A stretch of 64,000 nt of DNA from JADJPF01 sp964492845. Lineage in GTDB: Bacteria; Acidobacteriota; Blastocatellia; Chloracidobacteriales; JADJPF01. The first letter of the stretch is position 1. The number at the start of each line of letters is the position of its first letter. The notes beneath the pieces are model-generated. The model was not told where the DNA came from and ran no database searches. It saw only the letters and a list, made by a program, of their open reading frames with translations. The stretch lies in NCBI GenBank assembly GCA_964492845.1, contig CAZBMZ010000022.1, positions 51,429-115,428 on the forward strand, written 5' to 3'. Position numbers and translations under genes: made by a program. Below are positions 1-8,127 of this stretch, piece by piece.

Positions 1-459
1 TATTTGGCTTATAGAATCTGATTGAGTAGTTGATTTAGGTGTAGGAGTTGGCGTTATGGCGGTTTCTTGCTCGTCTTGAGAAGCGGTATTAATACTAGAT
101 GTTATACAATTAATAGTTTCAGAAAGATTTGGGTCTAGTTCTTCTTTATATAATCTAACATACTGAAGAAAATTAACTCCTTGAACTAATTCCATAGTAA
201 AAAAACACTGGTCTTGATCTGACATTAATTCATAAAGAGTTATAAGATTAGGGTGGTTTATATCAGCCAGCAAACGAAATTCTTGCTTAAATAAATAAAG
301 AGATTCTGCTGTTAATTCATGAAGTGTTTTAAGAGCTACAACAGCCTTACGTTCTTGGTCATAAGCTTCATAAACAACGCCAAAGCCACCTGAGCCAATG
401 CAACGTTGGATTAAAAAACGTTCTGTTCCCTTAAAATCCGGCTGTTTTTGCTTAATCAT
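1..459 (-). CDS. Ser/Thr protein kinase, N-terminal part (runs off window)
   Basis: Reading the minus strand from an ATG at 459 gives 153 codons open to the window edge. The start of a Hanks-type kinase domain is clear: glycine loop IGSGGFGVVYEAY at residues 21-33, the invariant lysine in VALKTL (residues 42-47), the helix-C glutamate in KQEFRLL, and the hinge FTMELVQGVNF at about residues 92-102. After the hinge comes a polar, Thr/Pro/Ser-rich stretch (SINTASQDE, then TPTPTPK) where the catalytic HRD loop would normally follow soon, so this kinase seems to carry an insertion between hinge and catalytic loop. The rest of the catalytic domain lies outside the window. It is cytosolic at this end, with no signal or membrane segment visible. 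Kinase assignment is firm; substrate unknown. Confidence 0.9.
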   Translation of the reverse strand, partial: MIKQKQPDFKGTERFLIQRCIGSGGFGVVYEAYDQERKAVVALKTLHELTAESLYLFKQEFRLLADINHPNLITLYELMSDQDQCFFTMELVQGVNFLQYVRLYKEELDPNLSETINCITSSINTASQDEQETAITPTPTPKSTTQSDSISQI

Positions 460-627
460 TTTTTATGAAAGGTTTTACAAATTTTTTAAGAGTTTAGCTA
501 TAAAAAATAATAAATTAAATAACTGGATTACAACAGACAAACAACCTAGATAATATGTCTCAAAGGGGCGTAAACTCCAAGAAAGGTTTGACAGATAGAT
601 AAGTTTTTTATACCCTGAAATCCCATT

Positions 628-1425
628 ATGGGAAAAAGATCAAGAGTTACTGCAATTATTCCAGCCCGCTACGGCTCAACACGCCTGCCAGCAAAACTTC
701 TACTAGATTTAGCAGGTAAACCAATTATCCAACATGTTTTTGAACGAACATCACAAGCTAAACTTGTTGACCAAGTATTGATTGCTACTGATGATGAACG
801 AATAAAAATAGTAGCAAATAGTTTTGGTGCTAGTGTAATAATGACTAGTGTAGATCATCAAACCGGTACAGATCGCATTGCGGAAGTAGCAGAAAAATTA
901 AGCTCAGATATTATTGTTAATGTCCAAGGGGATGAACCGTTGATAGACCCTAATACAATTGATCAAGCTATTAATCCGCTATTAGATGACCCTAGCTTAA
1001 TGATGTCAACTACTTGTGAAAAAATAGAGAATTTAGCAGATGTATTTAACCCTAATATAGTTAAAGTAGTAATAAGTAGCCAAGGTAATGCACTTTATTT
1101 TTCACGCGCACCAATAGCTTTTGCACGGTTTGCTTGTTTGGGTGAGCAGAGTTTTGAGCCAGCAAAGATGTTAGAAGCTATGAAAAATCAGCCTAATGAA
1201 CTAGGAGAATATTTTAAGCATACAGGGCTTTATGTTTATCGACGCAAGTTTTTATTAGAGTTTACTACTTGGCCTCGTAGTCCACTGGAGAAACAAGAAT
1301 CTTTAGAGCAATTACGCGTACTGGAAAAAGGTTATTCTATTCGTGTGCTAAAAGTTGCTGCTAAATCTATTGGTATTGATACAGTTGCAGATTTACTTAA
1401 TGCAAAGAAAATTTTAGAAAATTAA
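628..1425 (+). CDS. kdsB: 3-deoxy-manno-octulosonate cytidylyltransferase (CMP-KDO synthetase)
   Basis: Activates KDO with CTP to make CMP-KDO, the donor for the inner core of lipopolysaccharide, in the cytosol. The protein has the family's N-terminal nucleotide-binding motif IPARYGSTRLPAK at residues 11-23, HQTGTDR at 77-83 and NVQGDEPL at 98-105. The length (265 aa) is close to the usual 245-260. The ATG start places the motif at the normal distance from the N-terminus, although no clear Shine-Dalgarno is visible in front of it. pyrG follows after 26 bases in the same direction. Since pyrG makes the CTP that KdsB uses, this is a functionally sensible pair seen in many Gram-negative genomes. 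It implies an outer membrane with KDO-containing LPS. Confidence 0.95.
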   Translation: MGKRSRVTAIIPARYGSTRLPAKLLLDLAGKPIIQHVFERTSQAKLVDQVLIATDDERIKIVANSFGASVIMTSVDHQTGTDRIAEVAEKLSSDIIVNVQGDEPLIDPNTIDQAINPLLDDPSLMMSTTCEKIENLADVFNPNIVKVVISSQGNALYFSRAPIAFARFACLGEQSFEPAKMLEAMKNQPNELGEYFKHTGLYVYRRKFLLEFTTWPRSPLEKQESLEQLRVLEKGYSIRVLKVAAKSIGIDTVADLLNAKKILEN

Positions 1426-1451
1426 ATTTAGAAATTTAGTAAGGGAAAGTT

Positions 1452-3155
1452 ATGCCAAAATATATTTTTATCACTGGTGGCGTTTTATCTTCACTAGGCA
1501 AAGGAATTGCTGCGGCTTCAATAGGCTGTTTATTGCAGGCTCGTGGCTTAAAAGTAACGCTACAAAAATTTGATCCTTATATTAATGTTGACCCAGGAAC
1601 TATGTCACCTTTTCAACATGGAGAAGTTTATGTAACAGATGATGGAGCAGAAACAGACTTAGACCTTGGGCATTATGAGCGTTTTACTTCGGCGCAAATG
1701 ACAAAAAATAACAATTTAACAACTGGACGGATTTATCTTTCTGTAATTGAAAAGGAACGTCGAGGAGATTTTTTAGGAAAAACCGTGCAGGTTATTCCAC
1801 ATATTACCAATGAAATTAAAGACGCAATTCGCCATGTTTCTCAAAATGTTGATGTTGTAATTGTAGAAATAGGCGGCACGGTTGGAGATATTGAATCACT
1901 ACCATTTTTGGAAGCAACTAGACAGCTACGCCAAGAAGTAGGTCGGCAAAATGCTCTTTTTATTCATTTAACTTTAGTTCCATTTATTGCTAGTGCTGGC
2001 GAGCTAAAAAGCAAACCTACCCAACATTCGGTTAAAGAGCTTTTAGAAATAGGGATTCAACCAGATGTTTTACTTTGTCGAACTGAAAGACCGCTACCTA
2101 GAGAGCTAAAAGAAAAAATCGCGTTATTTTGTAATGTTTCAGAAAAGGCTGTAATTACTGCACAAGATGCACCTACTATTTATGAAGTTCCGTTAGCTTT
2201 TGAAGCAGAAAATCTAGATCAGCTAATTGTTGAATTGTTAAACTTAAATGCTCCTGACCCTGATTTAGAAGAGTGGCGCAAACTAGTAGACATTATTAAA
2301 AATTCAACTAAAAGCGTAAATATCGGGATTGTAGGAAAATATGTAGAGCTAAAAGATTCTTATAAAAGTTTGACCGAAGCTTTGGTTCATGGCGGTGTTG
2401 CTAATAAAGTAAAAGTTAATGTTTGCTGGATTGAGTCCGAGCGTCTGATAACAGAAGATAAAAAAGACTGGGAAGAACCCTTAAGAGACATGGATGCGCT
2501 GCTTGTTCCAGGAGGTTTTGGTAAGCGAGGTATAGCTGGAATGTTAAGAGCAATTTCTTATGCTAGACGTAAAAAAGTGCCTTTTTTTGGAATTTGTTTA
2601 GGGATGCAATGCGCTTGTATTGAATATGCTCGGAATGTTTGCCATTTAGATAATGCTGATAGCACAGAGTTTGACGCTAATACTCCTCATAGAATTATTT
2701 ACAGACTACGTGATTTAATTGGTGTAGAAGCGATGGGTGGGACTATGCGCCTGGGTGCTTATAAATGTGAGTTAAAAGAGGGAAGTCTTGCTGCAAGCAT
2801 TTATGGGAGTGAGACAATAGAAGAACGTCATCGTCACCGTTATGAGTTTAATCCTGAATACGAAAAGATGCTTACAGAAAATGGACTAGTAATTTCCGGG
2901 CGTTCTCCAGATGGTAAGTTTGTTGAAATTGTTGAACTTCCCAACCATCCTTGGTTTTTAGGCTGTCAATTTCATCCAGAACTAAAATCTCGTCCGTTGG
3001 CGGCACATCCTCTTTTTACCTCTTTTATTAAAGCAGCTTTAGATTATCGTCTTCAAGATGAAGCAACTAGCGACAATGAGCAGCAAAAACCTAATTGGAT
3101 AGAAAATAAAATGCCAGAACCGGATTGGGAAGAGGAGTTTTTAGAAAGGCCCTAA
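1452..3155 (+). CDS. pyrG: CTP synthase
   Basis: Amidates UTP to CTP using ATP and glutamine. The N-terminal synthetase domain opens with FITGGVLSSLGKG (residues 6-18). The C-terminal class I glutamine amidotransferase domain has the nucleophile elbow GICLGMQ with Cys382 and the His/Glu pair in FHPE (His508, Glu510). At 567 aa it is slightly longer than E. coli PyrG (545) because of an acidic tail rich in Glu, Pro and Trp that follows the amidotransferase fold. The Shine-Dalgarno AAGGGAA lies just before the ATG. It is co-directional with kdsB (26 bases upstream) and probably co-transcribed. A perfect inverted repeat follows the stop. Confidence 0.97.
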   Translation: MPKYIFITGGVLSSLGKGIAAASIGCLLQARGLKVTLQKFDPYINVDPGTMSPFQHGEVYVTDDGAETDLDLGHYERFTSAQMTKNNNLTTGRIYLSVIEKERRGDFLGKTVQVIPHITNEIKDAIRHVSQNVDVVIVEIGGTVGDIESLPFLEATRQLRQEVGRQNALFIHLTLVPFIASAGELKSKPTQHSVKELLEIGIQPDVLLCRTERPLPRELKEKIALFCNVSEKAVITAQDAPTIYEVPLAFEAENLDQLIVELLNLNAPDPDLEEWRKLVDIIKNSTKSVNIGIVGKYVELKDSYKSLTEALVHGGVANKVKVNVCWIESERLITEDKKDWEEPLRDMDALLVPGGFGKRGIAGMLRAISYARRKKVPFFGICLGMQCACIEYARNVCHLDNADSTEFDANTPHRIIYRLRDLIGVEAMGGTMRLGAYKCELKEGSLAASIYGSETIEERHRHRYEFNPEYEKMLTENGLVISGRSPDGKFVEIVELPNHPWFLGCQFHPELKSRPLAAHPLFTSFIKAALDYRLQDEATSDNEQQKPNWIENKMPEPDWEEEFLERP

Positions 3156-3172
3156 GAGGTTAATACAGAATT

Positions 3173-3210
3173 TTTTACTAGGAGTTTTTTTGCAGTAACT
3201 CCTAGTAAAA
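3173..3210. terminator. Perfect 14-bp inverted repeat between convergent genes
   Basis: Positions 3173-3186 pair perfectly with 3197-3210 around a 10-base loop. It sits between the pyrG stop (3155) and the end of the minus-strand FHA gene (3224), so it is well placed to stop transcription from both sides. The A/T runs are inside the stem and no separate U tract follows, so termination efficiency is uncertain. Confidence 0.55.
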
Positions 3211-3223
3211 GGGGTATTAAAGA

Positions 3224-3709
3224 CTATTGTAGAAAGTCAGAAACCATTAAGACATATTTTTTAGCTAAAGTTATTTGATCACCTGGTTTAAGCCAATATT
3301 TTGCTATCTTTTGACCGTTAACTCTTGTCCCATTTCTAGATGCTGTGTCAAAAATTTCCATTCGTTCGTCAGAATGAACAACTATGCAACAATGCCTACG
3401 GGAAATACTAGGGTCATCTACCACAATATCATTATCTTCAAAACGGCCTATACGATTTTTACCATATTTTAGTTGGTAGCTTTCAAGCCCTATTGTTATA
3501 AAGTAACTAGAATCTGTAGTAGAACCGCCATGTTCTTTATAAATAGGATCTTCTAAACAAACTTCTCCAGCGTTGCTTTTAATTTTTAAGTCTTCTAAAT
3601 TTATGGTGTTTGTGCCTCTAGAACTTTCTATATCTGAACGGACAACCTTAAAAAATGCTTGTCTAGCAGGTTCAAGAGATAAATGGCAGCTTCCTAATAA
3701 TTCTCTCAT
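3224..3709 (-). CDS. FHA-domain protein
   Basis: A 161-residue cytosolic protein. The C-terminal half (about residues 72-155) is a forkhead-associated domain: IGRFEDNDI (87-95), SRRH (103-106) and SRNGTRVNG (124-132) are the canonical phosphothreonine-binding loops, with the conserved Gly-Arg, Ser-x-x-His and Asn-Gly residues present. The first 70 residues have no recognisable domain. FHA proteins bind phosphothreonine on kinase targets, and a Ser/Thr kinase starts 3 kb away, so a signalling link is possible but unproven. It is transcribed alone, converging on pyrG. The domain call is secure; the partner is unknown. Confidence 0.9.
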   Translation of the reverse strand: MRELLGSCHLSLEPARQAFFKVVRSDIESSRGTNTINLEDLKIKSNAGEVCLEDPIYKEHGGSTTDSSYFITIGLESYQLKYGKNRIGRFEDNDIVVDDPSISRRHCCIVVHSDERMEIFDTASRNGTRVNGQKIAKYWLKPGDQITLAKKYVLMVSDFLQ

Positions 3710-4272
3710 AAAATGCCCCTTTGGTTGATTTTTCAGAGGAGGTTACGAACAATAGAAAAAGAAGTTTTGTTCTTCTACCTTACTCTTAAATTCAAAATCT
3801 TTCTTATAAAAATAGCTTTAATTTAATTTTTCACTAGGCAAATTTCTAGCCACAACTAATTTAATCCTGGAGATTTGGCAGAATGCTATTTATAAATGGA
3901 CAATTAGCAGGAAAACCGTATTTGATGTTTAATCTATAAGAATGATTGAATAGGCAATTTTAGACTACTAGGCAATTTTAGCCTACCACTTTTATTCTAG
4001 TGTCTTATATATTGGCACCTTATCTGATTAGCTAGCCATATGTATTTAGTAAATATTAGTAGTTTAAAGAGCTATTAATAAAAAATCTTAATAAAATTTT
4101 AATAAACAGCAAAATAGTAAAATATATTATATGGCTTATAACTAGTTGAAAATCAGTAGTTTATTAACTATAAGCGTTTTTATAGTTAATTTTATTTATA
4201 TATTTAAGTAAGTTTGGTTTCAGTTTTGCTATGTATAAGGTCAAAACAATAAGTTAGTTAAAGGAATTAATT
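3710..4272. other. Intergenic region, AT-rich, with a short direct repeat
   Basis: No gene is supported here. It must hold the divergent promoters of the FHA gene and of the small gene at 4273. The only structure I noticed is a 12-base direct repeat (TAGGCAATTTTA at 3951-3962 and 3969-3980, an 18-base period), which could be a paired operator but may be chance in such AT-rich DNA. Confidence 0.4.
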
Positions 4273-4518
4273 ATGTTAGGGCAAAATATAGATTCAACAA
4301 TGGATAACGAAATTATGGCAAATTCAATTAAACAAGAAAGTTTTCCTAAAGTATGTGCTTGGTGTAAAGAGGCTTATGATTTTACTACAGTTGAAAGAAG
4401 TTCAGGAATTTGTGGCAGTTGTTTTGAAAAATTAGTAAAAGGCTATTTTGAATTATTGGATGTAGAACAATCTACAACATTTAATAAAATATTAAATGTT
4501 ATTAAATCTATCGAATAA
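4273..4518 (+). CDS. Small protein with two CxxC pairs (zinc-ribbon-like)
   Basis: An 81-residue protein I do not recognise. Residues 26-51 contain two Cys pairs, VCAWCK (28/31) and GICGSC (47/50), a spacing typical of a small treble-clef or ribbon zinc site. The rest is helical and acidic. The Shine-Dalgarno AAAGGA precedes the ATG. It is followed after 71 bases by the tandem genes of the unknown helical family on the same strand and may be in the same transcript. No enzyme motif is visible. Confidence 0.65.
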   Translation: MLGQNIDSTMDNEIMANSIKQESFPKVCAWCKEAYDFTTVERSSGICGSCFEKLVKGYFELLDVEQSTTFNKILNVIKSIE

Positions 4519-4589
4519 AGCACCTTACTTTTCTTAGATGTTTCTAAAAATAACGTTGTAATTAGTTAGTATTTGATGGAGAGTGTGTT

Positions 4590-5054
4590 ATGTGTGCAAC
4601 AGAAGCAAATAAAGAAAGTATAAAGCAAGATTTTAAGAGATTAGCAGCAGAATTTAGATTATTTTATTCTGTTACTAAAGTGTTAAAAAAACTAGATAGC
4701 CAAATAATAAACACACCAGAAATAGAAGCTAATATTTTTCTAAATTTACAAATATTGAAAAATATATTAAATGTGAATTTAACGGAAAAAGAAGCATTAA
4801 CTTTTAACGTAAAATTTTTATTAGTAAAACAGTATTTATCTACATATAAATACAATATTATTATAAATAATAACTTAATAACAGTTGCAGAGCTAAGAAA
4901 AGCTATTAAAGAAAATAAAATTAATAATCAAGAAGTAGTAATTTTATTACAATTTGAATTTTATTTACATTCCAATAAATTAGCAAATCAAGCAAAGGCA
5001 GAGACTTTATTAACTCATCTTTCACAAATAATTATAGTAATAAATATTCAGTAA
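4590..5054 (+). CDS. Unknown helical family, N-terminal half of a frameshifted gene
   Basis: This 154-residue frame aligns by eye with the first third of the complete paralogue at 6293-7861. TVAELRKAIKENKINNQEVVIL corresponds to LPTYLLRQDIENSKLTYDDILAL, and AKAETLLTHL corresponds to NKFELLLTEL. Homology stops about ten residues before the stop at 5054. The continuation is found one base out of phase and runs directly into the frame annotated from 5228. I therefore see this as the N-terminal part of one approximately 550-residue gene (4590-6271) broken by a frameshift between about 5015 and 5054. The Shine-Dalgarno GGAGAG precedes the ATG. The codon content is extremely AT-rich, even for this window. 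Function unknown. Confidence 0.6.
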   Translation: MCATEANKESIKQDFKRLAAEFRLFYSVTKVLKKLDSQIINTPEIEANIFLNLQILKNILNVNLTEKEALTFNVKFLLVKQYLSTYKYNIIINNNLITVAELRKAIKENKINNQEVVILLQFEFYLHSNKLANQAKAETLLTHLSQIIIVINIQ

Positions 5055-5227
5055 CAAATATTATCAATAAAAAGTCCATTATTGAACAAGTTATAAAAAT
5101 AAATGAACAAATTAATAAAATTAATAATTTTGAGCAATTATTATCTAGTAATATAATCAAAGATTTACGAAATATTAAAAATAACCTACAAAACTATTTC
5201 TGGTTACCAGAAATATTATCATACTTA

Positions 5228-6271
5228 GTGCTAGTCAATCTTAACTTAAGAGAAAAATTTATATATTTATTAGAAGAAGAAAGTAAATTTATTAAATATA
5301 GTGTAGAGAATTTAATATTATTAGGAATTAACTTTATACCAAAATTAAATAGATTAGGTGTATTAGATTTAAGTAAAGTATATAGATTTGTTAGTGATAT
5401 TAATATATGGATTAATCAAGAATATAATAATAACTATAAAAATTTGATGAAATTAGTTTATATAGCTAGTGTAGTACGCCAAGCTGTAAAGAAAAATTTA
5501 TCTGATAATAGCAATGTTTTTATTGAATATGTTAATAAAGCTGAACATAAAGAGTATGATCTAACAAGCGAAGTATTAAATAATAGTCAATCTGGTTGGA
5601 TGATAATTAATAATGAAGTTTTATTAGATATGAATGATAAAATAATAGAAAGTAGCGGAGTTATTACAAATACACCTGTTAAAACAGAAAAAACAGTGCT
5701 TGTAGAAAGTAATAAACAAAGTTATAAAAACAATAATTATAGTAAATTGGTTAATATTAACTATTTACAACAAAAATGGGCAGAAGAACAATTAGAAAAA
5801 GATATTGATAATATAATTAATATTTTAACAAAACGTGCAGTTAATGCACCAAAGCAAATAATTAAACTAAAATATTCAGATTTAATCTTAAATAAGAAAG
5901 AAGTAGATATTTTAATGAATGGAAGCAGCCAAAAAACTGCTTATGATAAAGCTAAATATATTTTAATAAGACGTGCGATAGCATTATTTATAGAGTTACA
6001 AGAAATAATAGCTTTTTATGATAAAAGAGAAGAGTTACTTGGTATTTCATGGGGAATTTATGGATTAAAAAATGTTTTATATTATTTGGAAGAAACAAAA
6101 ATAGCTATCAGTAATATTAATAATTATATTAATGATTTTAGTAGAGATAGTGAAGATAATAAATTTGATTTAGTATTAATTAAAAATAAATTAGAAGAAA
6201 TCATTGAACAAGTATATTTATTATTTGATAAAGCAGAAATTAATACTTTCTCAACATTTGTAGCAGCTTGA
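5228..6271 (+). CDS. Unknown helical family, C-terminal half of a frameshifted gene
   Basis: The nominal GTG start at 5228 falls inside a conserved block. The same frame is open upstream to before 5042 and encodes NYFWLPEILSYLVLVNLNL, which matches DFWHKDVILAVVTLDLEL of the paralogue at 6293. No ATG, GTG or TTG occurs in that upstream extension between 5042 and 5228, so it cannot be an independent full-length gene. The C-terminal block also matches the paralogue: IIKLKYSDLILNKKEVDIL and LIRRAIALFIELQE. The protein is Lys/Asn/Ile-rich and helical, with no signal peptide and no catalytic motif. Either the gene is a pseudogene or the sequence lost one base near 5015-5054. The next paralogue starts 21 bases downstream. 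Confidence 0.6.
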   Translation: MLVNLNLREKFIYLLEEESKFIKYSVENLILLGINFIPKLNRLGVLDLSKVYRFVSDINIWINQEYNNNYKNLMKLVYIASVVRQAVKKNLSDNSNVFIEYVNKAEHKEYDLTSEVLNNSQSGWMIINNEVLLDMNDKIIESSGVITNTPVKTEKTVLVESNKQSYKNNNYSKLVNINYLQQKWAEEQLEKDIDNIINILTKRAVNAPKQIIKLKYSDLILNKKEVDILMNGSSQKTAYDKAKYILIRRAIALFIELQEIIAFYDKREELLGISWGIYGLKNVLYYLEETKIAISNINNYINDFSRDSEDNKFDLVLIKNKLEEIIEQVYLLFDKAEINTFSTFVAA

Positions 6272-6292
6272 TAGAAAGTAAAGGGGGTAGTT

Positions 6293-7861
6293 ATGAAATT
6301 CTTAACACAAACACCACAAATTAGCGATGTCGTTTTTGTTCCTTCATTTAATGAGGAAGTAAGTTTTTTCCAACAACAATATGACTTTCTAAATAGTTGT
6401 TATGACAAGTTAAAAGCAACACAAGATACTTTGGAAAAATTAGGAGAGCTAGCAGTTATTGGTTGTACTTATACAGAAGAAAAACTTGTAAGCTCTCTAA
6501 AACAATTAAAGTTTGTATTGCTAGGTAAAAATGACGAGGAAATCAAACAACAATTGGTAGTAGTTAGAGAAAGATTATGGAATTATTTGGTTTGGTTAAA
6601 GGAAAATAGCAATAATTTGCCTACATATCTTTTACGCCAAGATATTGAAAATTCAAAGCTTACTTATGATGATATATTAGCTTTAGCTTATTTGCTAAGT
6701 TTAACAAAATCTAATCTTAAAGAGGATATTAATAAATTTGAGTTACTGCTAACAGAACTTTATAAAAGAATTGCTTCTGAAGATTTTAATAACCTCTTAG
6801 ATTATGTTATGCCCCTGCCAGAAAGTTCACCTTTGACAGAACAAGCAAATGAAAAATTATTTTATGCTTCAGAATTAATAAATAAAATCCGCCAAACAGG
6901 AAGTTTTTATAAATTGGTTCTTACTAATTTGCTTTCAGATGCTCGCGCACTAAAGCAAGAGCTTAGACAAGATTTTTGGCATAAAGACGTTATTTTAGCC
7001 GTAGTTACACTAGATTTAGAGTTAAAAAGACAATTCCAAAAATTTGCTATAGAAAAAGCAACCATATTAGAAATTTGTAAAAGTATGTTAGCCAATAACT
7101 TTAATGCTATTGGAGAACTAACAGACGGAACAACATTAAATTTAGCAGCAGCTAAAGACTTTATTGAAAACTTAGATAAGATCTTAGCTCAAGATTATGA
7201 ATCCCATCAAAATGAATTAAAACAATCAGCACAAGTTTTTGAAATTGTTTATAACGCCAACGATGAATGGCAAAAATTAGCTAAAGAAGCTAGTAAAACA
7301 AATAACCAAAAAGCAAGCGAACAAAAATTTGTTGCTACTAAAGCAGAAAATTCCATGTTAAAACCATTAATAGAAACCCATAGGAATATAGGAATTGTTG
7401 AAATAGAGGAGCAATTAACTGCTAGGGTGGAAGAAATTATAAATTCTATCAACCAAACAGCTAAAACTAATAAATTGCCTTTAAGGTATTCACAATTAAT
7501 TTTAAGCCAAAATGAAATTATAGCTCTATTTTCTCAAGGTAATATGTTAGAAAGCACTTTTCAAGTTCAACAATATAGTTTAACTAGAAAAGTAACTGCT
7601 TTAATTGCTGAACTGCAAGAAACTTTTACATTACTCTCACAAAATGAACACTTGAAGTCTAATCTAAACAATATTTTAGGCCAACTACTAGAACATGCAG
7701 AAAAAGTTAATTCTGAATTAGAAATAATGTGCAAACAAGCAGATAAACAATCAGACATTAATCTATCTATTGCTTTAATAGGGGTAAAAAATAAACTAAC
7801 TAAAGCCATTGAGCAAAGTTATGAATGGAGCGATGTAATTTTACAAAATAGCTATGCTTAA
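6293..7861 (+). CDS. Unknown helical family, intact stand-alone member
   Basis: A 522-residue, mostly helical cytosolic protein. I do not recognise the family from any named domain, but it has three paralogues in this window (4590-6271, 22660-24210 and the C-terminal half of 42897-46715). Shared anchors here are LPTYLLRQDI (109-118), FELLLTEL (149-156), DFWHKDVIL followed by LDLELKRQF (227-248), LPLRYSQLILSQNEI (395-409) and LTRKVTALIAELQE (430-443). A low-similarity linker (about 325-370) separates the two conserved parts. A strong Shine-Dalgarno (AAGGGGG) lies 21 bases after the frameshifted tandem copy, so the two were probably co-transcribed. A clear terminator follows. Function cannot be assigned. 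Confidence 0.8.
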   Translation: MKFLTQTPQISDVVFVPSFNEEVSFFQQQYDFLNSCYDKLKATQDTLEKLGELAVIGCTYTEEKLVSSLKQLKFVLLGKNDEEIKQQLVVVRERLWNYLVWLKENSNNLPTYLLRQDIENSKLTYDDILALAYLLSLTKSNLKEDINKFELLLTELYKRIASEDFNNLLDYVMPLPESSPLTEQANEKLFYASELINKIRQTGSFYKLVLTNLLSDARALKQELRQDFWHKDVILAVVTLDLELKRQFQKFAIEKATILEICKSMLANNFNAIGELTDGTTLNLAAAKDFIENLDKILAQDYESHQNELKQSAQVFEIVYNANDEWQKLAKEASKTNNQKASEQKFVATKAENSMLKPLIETHRNIGIVEIEEQLTARVEEIINSINQTAKTNKLPLRYSQLILSQNEIIALFSQGNMLESTFQVQQYSLTRKVTALIAELQETFTLLSQNEHLKSNLNNILGQLLEHAEKVNSELEIMCKQADKQSDINLSIALIGVKNKLTKAIEQSYEWSDVILQNSYA

Positions 7862-7928
7862 TATAAATAATCTAAGTATCTTATTTTAGAGATAGACATC
7901 TTTCTTGTACTTATCTGTTCATTATCCT

Positions 7929-7955
7929 ATGTGAGCGCAAGACTTGCGCTCACAT
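7929..7955 (+). terminator. Rho-independent terminator
   Basis: A near-perfect GC-containing palindrome (7929-7941 pairs with 7943-7955; core TGAGCGCAAG/CTTGCGCTCA) is followed directly by AATTTTTTC. It lies 68 bases after the stop of the gene ending at 7861 and closes the unknown-family transcription unit. Confidence 0.85.
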
Positions 7956-8127
7956 AATTTTTTCTTGTTTACTATCTTGGTTGCTTCTAAAAAATACTAC
8001 TAAATCAAATAAAATATTTACTAAAAAAAATCTAGTTATTTTTATATAACCTATGTTGTAATAAGTTAATTAACTTAGTAAATATGTATTTGTAGTTTAT
8101 AGGTACTTCTTACGAGGGTAGAAATTA

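Noticed and set aside
4008..4030. Possible sigma-54 promoter (TGGCAC) upstream of the small CxxC gene
   Set aside because: The downstream half lacks the GC at the required spacing (it reads TG), so it does not fit the -24/-12 consensus.
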